Origin: Bradyrhizobium sp.
GTDB lineage: Bacteria > Pseudomonadota > Alphaproteobacteria > Rhizobiales > Beijerinckiaceae
NCBI GenBank assembly: GCA_004799435.1
Contig: SSMV01000025.1
Span: 42,959 to 106,958, forward strand
DNA: 64,000 bases
Direction: 5' to 3'
Below are positions 30,724 through 41,909 of this stretch, piece after piece. Both the position numbers and the translations under genes were made by a program. Below the pieces are notes generated by a model. It was not told the DNA's origin, made no database searches, and was given only the letters and a program-made list of their open reading frames with translations. Positions within the stretch are counted from its first letter, which is position 1, and every line of letters begins with the position of its first letter.

Positions 30724-31158
30724 CTATTTCTTCTTCGCCTTGCTGGCGCGCGCTTCGACGTTCGCCGCCGCTGCGGCGCGGATCAGCGCCTTGAAGGCGG
30801 TCTCATTGAGCCTCTCGCCTTCGCGCACGTCGATCGCGCGGCGCACATTCCCTTCGAGGCTCGAATTGAACAGGCCCTTGGGGTCGGTGAGCGCGGCGCC
30901 GCGCGCGAAGGTCAGTTTCACGACCTCCTTATAGACCTCGCCGGTGCAGATGATCCCGTCGTGCGACCAAATGGGGACGCCGGGCGACTTCGGCTTCTCC
31001 CATTTCCATTCCTCGACGACTTGCGGGTCGGCGTCGTGGATCAGCCGGCGGAGGTGAGCGAGCGTCTCGCCGCGCCAGTCCGCCAGCCCCTCGATGCGCG
31101 CGCTGATCTTCGCCGCGGCGGCGCCGTCATCGGCGGATGTGGTCGGCTTCTTCGTCAC
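30724..31158 (-). CDS. DUF1801-type protein
   Basis: LAHLRRLIHDADPQVVEEWKWEKPKSPGVPIWSHDGIICTGEVYKEVVKLTFARGAAL. Confidence 0.85.
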   Translation of the reverse strand: MTKKPTTSADDGAAAAKISARIEGLADWRGETLAHLRRLIHDADPQVVEEWKWEKPKSPGVPIWSHDGIICTGEVYKEVVKLTFARGAALTDPKGLFNSSLEGNVRRAIDVREGERLNETAFKALIRAAAAANVEARASKAKKK

Positions 31159-31238
31159 GCGCGCTCCTTCGTTTCGCGGGCCGGCGCCCGCGCCAGAGGC
31201 GCGAGCCTAACCCGGAAAACTGGAGCGCGAATATGCTC

Positions 31239-31712
31239 TCAGTGCGGCGGCGCTTCGAGCGTCGCGCGCAGCTTCGGCACGACCTTCTTCCAGCCCTCGC
31301 CCATGTTGCGGAAGGCGGTTTCATTGACCGGCAATCTAAAGCCAGAGTGAACGACGCGCACCCGCGCGCCGGCGGGATCGTCAGCAAGCGTCCAGGTCAC
31401 GACCGTGTCGAGCTTGGAGCCATAGCCGACATTGCCCTCATGGCCGCCTTTCCAGCTAAAGGCGAAACGCCGATGGGGCCGCACTTCCAGCACCTGGCAA
31501 TGAATGACGCCGTCCCAGGCCCCGGCCGGCGTCGTCTGGAAGGTGAAATGGCGGCCCTCGACGGCCTCGAAACCGTTGGGCGTCATCAGCCAGCGAGCGA
31601 TCAATTCGCTCGATGTCAGCGCCTTCCAGATCAGTTCCGGCGAATGGGGGAAGACCTGATCGATGACGATTTCCTCGGTCGTCGCGCCAGTCATTGTCTC
31701 ACTCATGTTCAA
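31239..31712 (-). CDS. SRPBCC (AHSA1-like) domain protein
   Basis: IDQVFPHSPELIWKALTSSELIARWLMTPNGFEAVEGRHFTFQ; paired with ArsR regulator. Confidence 0.9.
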   Translation of the reverse strand: MNMSETMTGATTEEIVIDQVFPHSPELIWKALTSSELIARWLMTPNGFEAVEGRHFTFQTTPAGAWDGVIHCQVLEVRPHRRFAFSWKGGHEGNVGYGSKLDTVVTWTLADDPAGARVRVVHSGFRLPVNETAFRNMGEGWKKVVPKLRATLEAPPH

Positions 31713-32037
31713 TCTCCTTGAGCAGGGCGCCGAGATTGACGAAACGCTCGCGCCAGAAAATTCCGTAATGGCTCATCCAGTCGAAAAGCGGCGCCAGTCC
31801 CTTCGGCTCCGCTTGATAGAAGACGTTGCGGCCCTGCGGCCGGTCGATCACCAGACCCGCCGCTTTCAGCGAGCGCAGATGCTGCGACACCGCCGATTGG
31901 CTGACGCCGCTATCCTTGGTCAGATCGGCGACGCTGATCGTCTGCGATCGCACGATTCGCTCGAACACGGCGCGCCGGGTCGGATCGGCGAGCGTGCGCA
32001 TGACGGCGTCCAAAGCTGCGGTCTCAAGCATGAACAC
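31699..32037 (-). CDS. ArsR-family HTH transcriptional regulator
   Basis: LDAVMRTLADPTRRAVFERIVRSQTISVADLTKDSGVSQSAVSQHLRSLKAAGLV; overlaps the start of the SRPBCC gene. Confidence 0.93.
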   Translation of the reverse strand: MFMLETAALDAVMRTLADPTRRAVFERIVRSQTISVADLTKDSGVSQSAVSQHLRSLKAAGLVIDRPQGRNVFYQAEPKGLAPLFDWMSHYGIFWRERFVNLGALLKEIEHE

Positions 32038-32116
32038 GCATTAGCGCAGACTAATATATTAGTCAAGGCTTATGTGTTTACCTGAACGTACGCCCCGGCG
32101 CGGGTTCGGTCACGCC

Positions 32117-33697
32117 TCAAAACAACGAGCCTTGTTGGCCCTTGATGGCTTTCGGTTTTGCCCGCTGCGTCGGCGGATCGCCGCCCCGGCCATCGGCGGT
32201 CGCCCCTACCGTATCGTCGGCGAACTGGATGCGCAGCGCCTGGCCCGGCGCGATCGCCGCAGCGCGCGGCAGCGGCGCCCCGGCGGCGTCGCGCACCAGC
32301 GCGAAGCCGCGCGCCAGCACGCTGCGATAGCCGACCGCGCCGAGCAATTGCGTCGCCGCCGACAATCGGGTCTCGCGCCGCTTTTGCGCCTCCGCGAAGC
32401 CGCGCCGCAAGCGGCCCTCAAACTGCGCGAGGAAACGCGCGCGCTCGTCGAAGCGTCGCCCCTCCGCGCGCGTCAGCGCCGCCAGCCGTCGCCCTGCGGT
32501 CGTGAGCCGGTCGCGGGCGCGTTCGCTAAACATCGCGCCGGCGCGCGCCAATCTTTGCGCCAGTCCGCGCCGCCGCTCGGCAAGCCCGGCGAGCCGCGCC
32601 TGCGGCGACTGGCGCGCCAGTCGGCGCGATAGACGCGCCAGCTTCAGCGATCGCGCGTCGAAATCGGCGCGACCGTGCGCACGCAAGGCGGCGACCGCCG
32701 TATCGAGACGCTGGCGCGGTCCGGCGAGGATCGCCTCGCCCGAAGTCAGAGCGCGGGCGAGCGATCGCAGCTCGGCGCGCCGTCGCTCGGCCGCGCGCAG
32801 CGCCGCGCCCTTAAGCCGACCTTCGAGATCGGCGAGCCCGGCGAGAAGCTCGGCCCGCACGGGCGTCGCCAATTCCGCCGCAGCGGTTGGGGTCGGGGCG
32901 CGCAGATCGGCGGCGAAGTCGATCAGCGTCGTGTCGGTTTCATGGCCGACGGCGGAGATCAGCGGAATGTGGCTCTCCGCCGCCGCGCGCACGACGATCT
33001 CTTCGTTGAAACTCCAGAGATCCTCGAGCGAGCCGCCGCCGCGCGCGACGATGATGAGATCGGGACGGGGAATCGCGCCATCGACCGGGAAAGCGTTGAA
33101 GCCGTGGATCGCGCGGGCGACTTCCTCGGCCGAGGTCTCGCCCTGCACACGGACCGGCCAGACCAGAACATGGAGCGGAAAACGATCGGCGAGGCGATGC
33201 AGAATGTCGCGGATCACCGCGCCGGTCGGCGAGGTGACGACGCCGATGACACGCGGCAGGAAGGGCAGCAATTGCTTGCGCGCGGCGTCGAAGAGACCCT
33301 CCTCCGCCAGTTTGCGCCGTCGCGCCTCGAGGAGCGCCATCAGCGCGCCAACGCCGGCCGGTTCAAGCGATTCGACGATGATCTGATAGGCCGACTTGCC
33401 GGCGAAAGTGGTGAGTTTACCGGTGACGACGACCTCCAGGCCTTCCTCCGGCCGCACCCGCATGCGGCCGAAAACGCCCTTCCAGATCACCGCGTCGAGC
33501 CGTGCGCCCGTGTCTTTGAGCGAGAAATAGACATGGCCGGAGGAATGGGGCCCGCGATAGCCGGAAATCTCGCCGCGCACTCGCACATAGCCGAAGCGGT
33601 CTTCGATCGCCCGCTTGAGGGCGCCCGACAATTCGCTGACCGAGAATTCGGGCGCATTGGCGCCGGGCGCGTCGGCGGGTTGCTCGGATTCGCTCAT
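32117..33697 (-). CDS. xseA: Exodeoxyribonuclease VII large subunit
   Basis: [93 protein letters not shown]. Confidence 0.97.
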   Translation of the reverse strand: MSESEQPADAPGANAPEFSVSELSGALKRAIEDRFGYVRVRGEISGYRGPHSSGHVYFSLKDTGARLDAVIWKGVFGRMRVRPEEGLEVVVTGKLTTFAGKSAYQIIVESLEPAGVGALMALLEARRRKLAEEGLFDAARKQLLPFLPRVIGVVTSPTGAVIRDILHRLADRFPLHVLVWPVRVQGETSAEEVARAIHGFNAFPVDGAIPRPDLIIVARGGGSLEDLWSFNEEIVVRAAAESHIPLISAVGHETDTTLIDFAADLRAPTPTAAAELATPVRAELLAGLADLEGRLKGAALRAAERRRAELRSLARALTSGEAILAGPRQRLDTAVAALRAHGRADFDARSLKLARLSRRLARQSPQARLAGLAERRRGLAQRLARAGAMFSERARDRLTTAGRRLAALTRAEGRRFDERARFLAQFEGRLRRGFAEAQKRRETRLSAATQLLGAVGYRSVLARGFALVRDAAGAPLPRAAAIAPGQALRIQFADDTVGATADGRGGDPPTQRAKPKAIKGQQGSLF

Positions 33698-33909
33698 GCG
33701 TCGACTATGCACGAAGAGCGGTCGTCGGGGCCAGTCGAGGCCGCTATGGCGCGGCTTAAGAAAAATGCGTAAAAGCGCCCAGCCTCGGACGTGGCCACAA
33801 GCCTGGGGCATGGCGACAAGCCATGATGTCGCCGCGTTGTCCGGCGATAGCAGCGTTTTCGTTCGGCGCGGGCGTTTCGAGCGTCCGCCAGGTCCTCCAG
33901 AGCGGCAGA

Positions 33910-35037
33910 ATGATCAAACGCAGGATCAACGCTTACGCCCGCCGGGCCACACTAGGCCTCGCCCTGGTTCTGCTGGCGAGCGGGACTGGCTTTTTCAGTC
34001 AGGTGTCCGCCCAGCAGGCCGCCGATTGCCAGCGGCTCAAGCAGGCGATCGCCGATGCTTCGCGCAGCGATTCCTCGGGCGAATATCAGGCGGCGGCCGA
34101 GCGCCAGCGCGCCGAACTCGACCGCACCACCGCCTATGCGCGGTCGATCGGCTGCGATCGCAAACAGTTTCTCTTCTTCGGCGCGGCGCCGCCGCCCCAG
34201 TGCGGCGAGATCAACGCCCAGATTGGCCGCATGCGCGGCAATCTCGACGAATTGCAGAATCAGGCGAACGGCGGACCGGGCGGTCGCAACGATCTGATCG
34301 CCCGCTACAACGCGCAATGCGCGGCGCCGACGCAACCGGCCAATTTCTTGGACGCGCTCTTTGGCGGCGGCAGGCCGAACGACGTCCAGACCATGCCGCT
34401 GTCGCCCGACCAGCTCGATAGCACCGAGGCGCAGGCGGGCGCCAAGGCGGTCTGCGTGCGAAGCTGCGACGGCGCGTTCTTTCCGGTTTCCTATTCGGCC
34501 TCGTCCGGCCGCCTGGGCGGGCTCGAGGACATGTGCCGCGCGCTCTGTCCCAACGCCGAAGTGTCGCTCTACACCTATCCGGCCTCGGGCCAGATCGAAC
34601 AGGCGGTGTCGATCAGCGGCGCGCGCTATGTCGACAGCCCGAACGCGCTGAAATTCCGCCAGAGCTTCGATTCAAGCTGTTCGTGCAAGCGGCGCGGCGA
34701 CAATTGGGCGGACGCTCTGGCCGGCGCCGAGGCTAAGCTCGGCCGCGAGTCGAAGGGCGATGTTTACGTCACCGCCGAAAAGTCGATCGAACTGTCGCGG
34801 CCCAAGATCGATCCCAAGGCCAAGCCCAAGCCCGGCGACAAACCGGCGGCGCAAAGCGCCGACGTCGATGCGCTAAGCCAGGCGGCGGCGACGATCAGCC
34901 GCGAGACTTCGGGCATCGCCGGCGGCGACGCGCAACAGTCGGCCTCGCGCTATGGACAGGATCAGGGACAGACGGTCGAGAGCGTCGGCCCCGACGGCGT
35001 CAAGCGGCGGGTGCGGCTAATCGATCCAACGCTCTGA
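33910..35037 (+). CDS. DUF2865-type secreted protein
   Basis: Signal peptide; [58 protein letters not shown]. Confidence 0.85.
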   Translation: MIKRRINAYARRATLGLALVLLASGTGFFSQVSAQQAADCQRLKQAIADASRSDSSGEYQAAAERQRAELDRTTAYARSIGCDRKQFLFFGAAPPPQCGEINAQIGRMRGNLDELQNQANGGPGGRNDLIARYNAQCAAPTQPANFLDALFGGGRPNDVQTMPLSPDQLDSTEAQAGAKAVCVRSCDGAFFPVSYSASSGRLGGLEDMCRALCPNAEVSLYTYPASGQIEQAVSISGARYVDSPNALKFRQSFDSSCSCKRRGDNWADALAGAEAKLGRESKGDVYVTAEKSIELSRPKIDPKAKPKPGDKPAAQSADVDALSQAAATISRETSGIAGGDAQQSASRYGQDQGQTVESVGPDGVKRRVRLIDPTL

Positions 35038-36349
35038 CGCGGCCGATCAAAGGCAGCAGGGCGGCGAGCTCCGGCCCGGACTCTCGGCCCGTCAGCGCCA
35101 GCCGCAGCGGGTGATAGAGGTCGCGGCCTTTGCGTCCGGTTGCGGCCTTCACCTGCGTCGTCCACGCGCCCCAGGTTTTCGCGTCCCAGGGTTCGGGCGG
35201 CAGGCAGGCGGTCGCCGCTGCGAGAAAGGCGCGATCCTCGACGATCGGCGTGATCGCGCCTTGCGTAACCCGCCACCAGTCCTGCGCGTCGACGAGGCGT
35301 TCGAGATTGCCGCGCGTCGCCATCCAGAAGCTTTCCGCGAGCGCTCCCTCGATTCCCAGCGCCTTCATCCGTTCGCTCACCGCAGCGAAGGGCAGGTGAT
35401 GGAGAACGCGCGCCGACAGCGCTCTAAGCTCGGCTTCGTCGAAATGCGCCGCGCCGCGCGAGACATGCGAGAGGTCGAAGGCCTCCGCGAGTTCGGCGAG
35501 CGAGGACACCGGCCGCACCGCTTCGGCTGAGCCGATCAGCACCGCCAGCGCCGCAACCGCGAGCGACTCGACCCCGCTCTCGCGCAGCGAATGGATCGAC
35601 AGCGCGCCGCTGCGTTTGGAAAGACCTTCGCCGCTGGCGTCGGTCAGCAGATTGTGATGACCGAAGGCGGGCGGCGTGCGTCCCAGCGCTTCGAAGAGCT
35701 GGATCTGCACCGCGGTGTTGGTGACATGGTCGTCGCCGCGAATGACGTGGCTGACTTCGAGGTCGACGTCATCGACCACCGAGGGCAGCGTATAGAGATA
35801 GCTTCCGTCTTCGCGCCTCAGCACCGGATCGGACAATGAGGCGCAATCGATGCGGCTCGGCCCGCGCGCCAAGTCGTCCCATTGCACGATGGTCGGCTCG
35901 AGGCGGAAACGCCAATGGGGCTTGCGCCCCTGCGCCTCGAGTTCGGCGCGCTCAGTCGCGCTCAGGCGAAGGGCGGCGCGGTCATAGATCGGCGGTCGGC
36001 CAAGCGCCTGCTGGCGCTTGCGGCGGCGGTCGAGCTCCTCCGGCGTTTCATAGGCCGGATAGAGACGGCCCGCCTGCTCCAGCGCCGCCGTGGCGGCGTC
36101 GTAAAGCGCGACCCGTTCCGATTGGCGGCGCACGGCGTCGGGGACGATCCCGAGCCAGGCGAGGTCGACCTCGATCGCCTCGGCATATTCGCGCTGCGAA
36201 CGCTCGGCGTCGGTGTCGTCGAAGCGCAGAATGAAACGGCCGCCGCCACGCAGCGCGTAGAGCCAGTTGATCAGCGCCGTGCGGGCGTTGCCGATATGGA
36301 TGAAGCCGGTCGGCGAGGGCGCGAAACGGACGATGGGGCGGGCAGACAT
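35000..36349 (-). CDS. gltX: Glutamate--tRNA ligase
   Basis: [69 protein letters not shown] (KMSKS-like). Confidence 0.95.
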   Translation of the reverse strand: MSARPIVRFAPSPTGFIHIGNARTALINWLYALRGGGRFILRFDDTDAERSQREYAEAIEVDLAWLGIVPDAVRRQSERVALYDAATAALEQAGRLYPAYETPEELDRRRKRQQALGRPPIYDRAALRLSATERAELEAQGRKPHWRFRLEPTIVQWDDLARGPSRIDCASLSDPVLRREDGSYLYTLPSVVDDVDLEVSHVIRGDDHVTNTAVQIQLFEALGRTPPAFGHHNLLTDASGEGLSKRSGALSIHSLRESGVESLAVAALAVLIGSAEAVRPVSSLAELAEAFDLSHVSRGAAHFDEAELRALSARVLHHLPFAAVSERMKALGIEGALAESFWMATRGNLERLVDAQDWWRVTQGAITPIVEDRAFLAAATACLPPEPWDAKTWGAWTTQVKAATGRKGRDLYHPLRLALTGRESGPELAALLPLIGRVRALDRLAAPAA

Positions 36350-36429
36350 GCGCCTTCATAGAAGCGTCGCTTAGACCGGGCAATATGCCGTTCCGGCGAT
36401 TCGTGGCGCGCCTGCGCCTGGGGACCTCC

Positions 36430-37584
36430 ATGACGATTTCCGCCCTGGCGGCAGGCGCGGCGGGCGCTGGCGTCGCGATCCACCTGTTCAGCGCCACGCT
36501 TGCCGCCGTCCGCTGCCGGCGCAGCGGCGCTCCGCTCGCCGCCCCCGAGGGAGCGCCGCCCGTCGCCATCGTCCAGCCGCTCTGCGGCGTCGAGGCCTTT
36601 TCCCGGCAAACGCTGGCGTCGATTTTCGCGCTCGATTATCCCGATTATGAGATCGTCTTTTGCGTCGCCGACGCCGCCGACCCGATCGCGCCGCTGGCGC
36701 GCCGCGCCATGGCGGCCCATCCGCAGATCAAATCGCGCCTGCTCACCGGCGACGACCGGGTGAGCGCCAATCCCAAGCTCAACAATGTCGTCAAAGGCTG
36801 GAAGGCGACAGATCGCGACTGGGTGATCATCGCCGATTCCAATGTGCTGATGCCGCCCGATTACATTCAGCGCTTGCAGCGGCGCTGGCGGCCCAACACC
36901 GGCATCGTCTGCGCGCCGCCGATCGGCGCCCAGCCGGAAAGTTTCGCCGCCGAAGTTGAATGCGCTTTTCTCAATACCTATCAGGCGCGCTGGCAATTTT
37001 GCGCCGAGAGCCTCGGTTTCGGCTTTGCTCAAGGGAAAACGATGCTGTGGCGGCGCGCGGTGCTGGAAGCGGGCGGCGGCATCGAGGCGCTGGGCGCCGA
37101 GATCGCCGAAGACGCGGCTTCCACCAAGCTCGTTCACCACGCGGGCTTACGCGCCCATCTCGTCAATCAACCGTTTCAGCAGCCGCTCGGTTCGCGCTCG
37201 TGGCGCGATGTCTGGGCGCGGCAGGTGCGCTGGGCGAGGCTGAGGCGCGCGACCTTCGCGCTCTATTTCGCCCCCGAGCTGCTGACGACAAGCCTGGTCA
37301 CTTTGATCGCGGCGGGCTTCGGCGCCGAGGCGCTCGGTCTGTGGCCGCCGCTCGCGGTCGGTCTCGCCGCGGTTCTTTGGTATGGCGCGGAGGCCGGACT
37401 CGCCGCCGCGACCGGCTGGCCGCTGGCGCTGACTTCGCTTCCGGCCTGGATGCTGCGCGATCTGCTGATGCCGATCCTGTGGCTGGAGGGCTGGAACACC
37501 GAGCGCTTCGTCTGGCGCGGCAATGTGATGTCGGCCGACGAAGCTCTGGCGACCGACGGCGCCGGAACCGCCTCGGGGGGTTAG
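36430..37584 (+). CDS. Ceramide glucosyltransferase-like GT2 family glycosyltransferase
   Basis: VAIVQPLCGVEAFSRQTLASIFALDYPDYEIVFCVADAADP; VSANPKLNNVVKGWKAT; IIADSNVLMPPDYIQRL; QVRWARLRR. Confidence 0.88.
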   Translation: MTISALAAGAAGAGVAIHLFSATLAAVRCRRSGAPLAAPEGAPPVAIVQPLCGVEAFSRQTLASIFALDYPDYEIVFCVADAADPIAPLARRAMAAHPQIKSRLLTGDDRVSANPKLNNVVKGWKATDRDWVIIADSNVLMPPDYIQRLQRRWRPNTGIVCAPPIGAQPESFAAEVECAFLNTYQARWQFCAESLGFGFAQGKTMLWRRAVLEAGGGIEALGAEIAEDAASTKLVHHAGLRAHLVNQPFQQPLGSRSWRDVWARQVRWARLRRATFALYFAPELLTTSLVTLIAAGFGAEALGLWPPLAVGLAAVLWYGAEAGLAAATGWPLALTSLPAWMLRDLLMPILWLEGWNTERFVWRGNVMSADEALATDGAGTASGG

Positions 37585-37614
37585 CGCGGTCGGCTTGCCC
37601 GCCGTGCGGCGCGC

Positions 37615-38709
37615 TCAGCTTTCCGCCAGCGCCGGATAATCGGTGTAGCCCGCCGCTCCGCCGCCATAGAAAGTCTCGCGCATCGGCGTGGCGAGCGGGG
37701 CGTCGCGGCGCAGCCGCTCGACGAGATCGGGATTGGCGATGAAGGGGCGGCCGAAAGCGATGAGATCGGCGCGGCCCGAGGCGAGCGTCTCGATCGCCAG
37801 TTCGCGCGTATAGCCGTTATTGGCGATATAGGCGCCGCTGAAACGCTTGCGCAGCGCGCCGAAATCGAATGGCGCAAACGTGCGATCGCCGCCTGTCGCG
37901 CCCTCGACGATATGAATATAGCCGAGCTTGCGCAGCGAAAGCTGCGAGACGAGATGTCCGAAGATCGTCTCGGGCGCGGAATCCGCGACGTCATTAGACG
38001 GGCTGACCGGCGCCAGGCGAATGCCGACGCGCGACGCCGGCCAAACTTTCAGCACCGCGTCGACGGCTTCGAGCGCGAAGCGGGCGCGATTCTCGATCGA
38101 CCCGCCATAGGAATCCTCGCGCCGATTGGTTCCGTCGCGCAAAAACTGATCGATCAGATAGCCATTGGCCCCGTGCAGCTCCACCCCATCGAATCCGGCG
38201 CGCTTGGCGTTGGCGGCGGCGCGGCCGAAATCGGCGACGACCTCTGCGATCTCGGCGACGCTTATCGCGCGCGGTTCAGAGACTTCGGCAAACCCAGCTT
38301 CGATGAAGGTGCGGGTCTTGGCGCGGATCGCCGACGGGGCGACCGGCTGGCCGCCGTCGGGTTGCAGCGAAACATGGGAAATGCGGCCGACGTGCCAGAT
38401 CTGGGCGAAGATGCGCCCCCCCGCTGCGTGCACCGCGTCGGTCGCGCGCCGCCAGCCTGCGACCTGCGCCTCGCTATAGAGGCCCGGCGTCCAGATATAG
38501 CCCTGGCCCTGGCGGCTCACCTGCGTGCCTTCGGAAATGATGAGGCCGGCGCTGGCGCGCTGGCGATAATAGGTCGCGGCAAGTTCGCTCGCGACATCGG
38601 CGCCATGCTCGGCGCGATTGCGCGTCAGCGGCGCCATGACGATCCGGTTCGGCAATTCGAGATCGCCGAGGCGGAAAGGTTCAAAGAGAAGCTTGGCGTT
38701 CAAACTCAT
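37615..38709 (-). CDS. Old yellow enzyme-family alkene reductase (NemA-like)
   Basis: LFEPFRLGDLELPNRIVMAPLTRNRA; QIWHVGRISH; GFDGVELHGANGYLIDQFLRDGTNRREDSYGGSIENRARFALE. Confidence 0.95.
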   Translation of the reverse strand: MSLNAKLLFEPFRLGDLELPNRIVMAPLTRNRAEHGADVASELAATYYRQRASAGLIISEGTQVSRQGQGYIWTPGLYSEAQVAGWRRATDAVHAAGGRIFAQIWHVGRISHVSLQPDGGQPVAPSAIRAKTRTFIEAGFAEVSEPRAISVAEIAEVVADFGRAAANAKRAGFDGVELHGANGYLIDQFLRDGTNRREDSYGGSIENRARFALEAVDAVLKVWPASRVGIRLAPVSPSNDVADSAPETIFGHLVSQLSLRKLGYIHIVEGATGGDRTFAPFDFGALRKRFSGAYIANNGYTRELAIETLASGRADLIAFGRPFIANPDLVERLRRDAPLATPMRETFYGGGAAGYTDYPALAES

Positions 38710-38735
38710 GTCGGGATCCTGGGTTTAGACGAATT

Positions 38736-39731
38736 TCAGGCCGGCAGCGTCAGGAGCGCCGCCGCGCCGCTGTCGAGACCGACGATCAGCCGCGCGCCGG
38801 TCGAATCCCAGGCGAGCGCGGTGACCGCGCCGTCGCCGGGCTGACGCACGAGAATTTCGGCGGCGTCGACGAGCCGACAAAGCAGCGCCATGCCATCCGA
38901 ATAACCGATCGCGACGACCAGCGCGCGCGGATGAAAGGCGACCTGCGTGACGCGCGCCGAGCGCACGCCGCATTCGCGCGGGCCCTTGCCCATCGGCCCG
39001 TCCTTATCCTTGAACGGCCAGACGATGCAGGCGTCGGCGCCCGAGGTCGCCAGCCAATGTCCGTCATGCGACCACGCAAGCGCGCGCGTCTTGCCCGGAT
39101 AGCCGGTCATGCGCATGTTGCGCGAATCGGCGACCCGCCAGCCATGCAGCGCGTTCTCCTGCATCGAGGTGACGACGAAGCGCCCGTCGGGCGAAGCGGT
39201 GACGTCGAGATGCGAGCCCTTCCATTCGAGCGCGGTCGGCTCGGCGGCCGCATTGGGAAACCAGAGCGAAGCGCCATTGTAATGGGCGAGCGCCAGCCGA
39301 TAGCCCTTGGGCAGGAAGGCCAGTCCGCGAACGGTGCTGGGCGCGACGAAGCTTTTCACCGCGCCTGTCGCGTCCCGCGCATGGGCTTGCCTGCCGGCTG
39401 ACCAGGCGACCGCACCGCCGCGCGCGGCAAGCGCGTCGATCCAGCGCCCCTTTTCGTCGGCGATCGTGACGACGCGTCCGTCGGCGGAGATCTGCGCGAC
39501 GCGTCCGTCGTCGCCCCCGGTCAGCAACGCGCCGCCGTCACGCGCCACCGTCAGGATGGCGCCTTCCGGATGCGCGGCGACGCGCTTCTGGCCGCCGGCT
39601 TCGCCGATCCGCACTTCGCCATTCGCCAGCGCCAGCGCCGGCTCGTCGCCAAGAAACGCGGCGCCGACAACATGCTCGCCGGCGTCGAGCGGCCGCAAGT
39701 GGGCGGTGAGCGAGGCCGTCGGCTCGGTCAT
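38736..39731 (-). CDS. WD40-repeat protein
   Basis: Repeated beta-propeller-like blades (TRALAWSHDGHWLATSGADACIVWPF; VTALAWDSTGARLIVGLDSG). Confidence 0.85.
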   Translation of the reverse strand: MTEPTASLTAHLRPLDAGEHVVGAAFLGDEPALALANGEVRIGEAGGQKRVAAHPEGAILTVARDGGALLTGGDDGRVAQISADGRVVTIADEKGRWIDALAARGGAVAWSAGRQAHARDATGAVKSFVAPSTVRGLAFLPKGYRLALAHYNGASLWFPNAAAEPTALEWKGSHLDVTASPDGRFVVTSMQENALHGWRVADSRNMRMTGYPGKTRALAWSHDGHWLATSGADACIVWPFKDKDGPMGKGPRECGVRSARVTQVAFHPRALVVAIGYSDGMALLCRLVDAAEILVRQPGDGAVTALAWDSTGARLIVGLDSGAAALLTLPA

Positions 39732-39757
39732 CTCGTGGGGATCCGCGGGTTAGCGCG

Positions 39758-40801
39758 TCAGGCGGCGCAGGCGAGGAGACCCGCGCGAATCGTCGCCTCG
39801 TCGAGATTGCGGCCGATGAAGACCACTTTCGACTCGCGCGTCTCGCCTGCCTTCCATTCGCGTTGCGGCTCGCCGTCCAGCATCATGTGGACGCCCTGAA
39901 ACACAAAGCGCTTGGGATCGCCCTTGAAAGCGACAATGCCCTTGCAACGCAGGATGTCGGGGCCGCGCTCCTGGGTGAGCCGGCTGATCCAGGGCATGAA
40001 TTTGTCGGGATCGAGGTCGCCCGCAAGACGCGCCGAAATCGATTGCATGTCTTCGTCGTGATAGTGCTTGAGGCCGTGGCTGTGACCATGGTCATGATCG
40101 TGATGGTGATGATCGTGGTCATGATCATGATCGTCGATTTCGAGAAACGCCGGCTCGATTTCGAGGATGCGGTCGAGATCGAAAGCGCGCCGCTCGAGCA
40201 CTTCGGCGATCGCGACGTCGCAGCGTTCGGCGCGATGGAGCGTGGCGTAAGGATTGATGCCGCGGATGCGCGCTTCGACCTCGCGCAGCTCGGCCGCGCT
40301 CACCAGATCGGTCTTGTTGAGAATGACCACGTCGGCGAAGGCGATCTGGTTCTTGGCCTCGGGCGCGTCGCGCAGGCGCTGGCTCAGCCACTTGGCGTCG
40401 GCGACCGTCACCACCGCGTCGAGCCGCGCCGCCTCGCGTACGTCTTCGTCGACGAAGAAGGTCTGAGCGACCGGCGCCGGATCGGCGAGGCCAGTCGTCT
40501 CCACAATAATGCCGTCGAACTTGCCCTTGCGCTTCATCAGTCCTTCGATGATGCGGATCAGATCGCCGCGCACGGTGCAGCAGATGCAGCCGTTGTTCAT
40601 CTCGAAGACTTCCTCGTCGGCGCCGACGACGAGCTCGTTGTCGATGCCGATCTCGCCGAATTCATTGACGATCACGGCATATTTCCGCCCGTGGGGCTCG
40701 GACAGGATGCGGTTGAGCAGCGTCGTCTTGCCGGCCCCGAGATAGCCGGTCAGCACGGTGACGGGGATTTTTTCGTTGCTCGCGTCGGTCGTGGCGGTCA
40801 A
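39758..40801 (-). CDS. COG0523 (CobW/P47K) GTPase, putative metallochaperone, with His/Asp-rich loop
   Basis: VTVLTGYLGAGKTTLLNRIL (Walker A); NNGCICCTVRGDL (CXCC); DHDHDHDHHHHDHDHGHSHGLKHYHDED; probable TTG start at 40801. Confidence 0.9.
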   Translation of the reverse strand: MTATTDASNEKIPVTVLTGYLGAGKTTLLNRILSEPHGRKYAVIVNEFGEIGIDNELVVGADEEVFEMNNGCICCTVRGDLIRIIEGLMKRKGKFDGIIVETTGLADPAPVAQTFFVDEDVREAARLDAVVTVADAKWLSQRLRDAPEAKNQIAFADVVILNKTDLVSAAELREVEARIRGINPYATLHRAERCDVAIAEVLERRAFDLDRILEIEPAFLEIDDHDHDHDHHHHDHDHGHSHGLKHYHDEDMQSISARLAGDLDPDKFMPWISRLTQERGPDILRCKGIVAFKGDPKRFVFQGVHMMLDGEPQREWKAGETRESKVVFIGRNLDEATIRAGLLACAA

Positions 40802-40919
40802 GCGCGTGGCTCCGTGCGGATGGTGGAAGAGCTGAGCAGAGATATAGGTTGGGGCGGCGTATATGGGTAGGGGCGGGGAAAGGCGAAATCGCCTGCCGGA
40901 CCAGCAGAGTTTGGGCGAA

Positions 40920-41837
40920 TTAAAGCCCCTCAAGCCGCTCCAGCAGCGCGATCTGGCCGAGCGTCGCACAATTCTCCGGCGCCGGGGTCAATTTAATGCC
41001 CAGCGTGTCGCCAGCCGCGCGGTAGCGGGCGCTGAGCGCCGCCGAGCCGATGATCGTCGCGGCAGTCTCGCCGCCGACGCCGGCGAGGATTTCCGCGCCG
41101 ATCAGCAGGCCCGACAGAAAATCGGCGAGCCCGTCCTGCGGCAGGGCGTCGAAAAGGCCGAGCGTGCGTGTCTTGAAAATGGCGTTCAGCAGGTCGCCCG
41201 GCCGCTCGAGCTTGCTCGCGGCGGCAAGCCCGCGCGTAAAGCCGACGCCGCTGCGCGCCGGACCTCCGCCTGGCGCCATGAGCCGGCCGAGCACGGTGTG
41301 GTCCTTTAAGGCGGCGAAGACCTCGCCGGTCATGAAAGTGGCAAAACCGACGATGCGGCCCGCTTCGACCCGCACCCATTTGGAGTGAGAGCCGGGCAGG
41401 ACGAAAAGGCCCCCCTGGCGGCGGGTCGCGGCGAGCGCGCCGAGAATCTGCGTCTCCTCGCCGCGCATGACGTCGGGGCCGCCGGGCGCTTCGGGCGCGC
41501 TCACGCCGGGAACGATGAAGATACGGCCGAGCGACGGTTCGAGCGCGAGGACCTTCGCCGCGATGTCGTCGGCGCCGGCCGGGCAGGGCACATAGGGCGC
41601 TTCGAACCAGCCTTGCCGCGCGCCAGCCATGCCGCTGATCATGATCGGCAGGCCCGGAAACCGGGCTAGCCAGCCGCCGATCTTGCCGGCGAGAAAACGC
41701 TCGTGGGCGCCGGCTGGAAGACCAAGCGCGCCCTGATCCGTCTCGACCGCTTCGATCACGGCGCCGTCGGAGGCCGCGAGCAGAGCGCGAAACGAACTCG
41801 TTCCCCAATCGACGCTGACGAGAACGGGCGACGGCAA
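40920..41837 (-). CDS. dgoK: 2-dehydro-3-deoxygalactonokinase
   Basis: SVDWGTSSFRALL; PIMISGMAGARQGWFEAPYVPCPAG; VMRGEETQILGA; LPGSHSKWV. Confidence 0.9.
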   Translation of the reverse strand: MPSPVLVSVDWGTSSFRALLAASDGAVIEAVETDQGALGLPAGAHERFLAGKIGGWLARFPGLPIMISGMAGARQGWFEAPYVPCPAGADDIAAKVLALEPSLGRIFIVPGVSAPEAPGGPDVMRGEETQILGALAATRRQGGLFVLPGSHSKWVRVEAGRIVGFATFMTGEVFAALKDHTVLGRLMAPGGGPARSGVGFTRGLAAASKLERPGDLLNAIFKTRTLGLFDALPQDGLADFLSGLLIGAEILAGVGGETAATIIGSAALSARYRAAGDTLGIKLTPAPENCATLGQIALLERLEGL

Positions 41838-41909
41838 AGAAGCCTCCGGGGCGAAGCGACGAACAAAGACCGCCGAAGCGATGTAAGCCTTGTTAAAGCT
41901 TGGGCTGCG

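Noticed and set aside
40080-40140. Short GAT/CAT-like repeat
   Set aside because: Encodes the His/Asp-rich metal loop of the COG0523 GTPase; not an independent repeat element.
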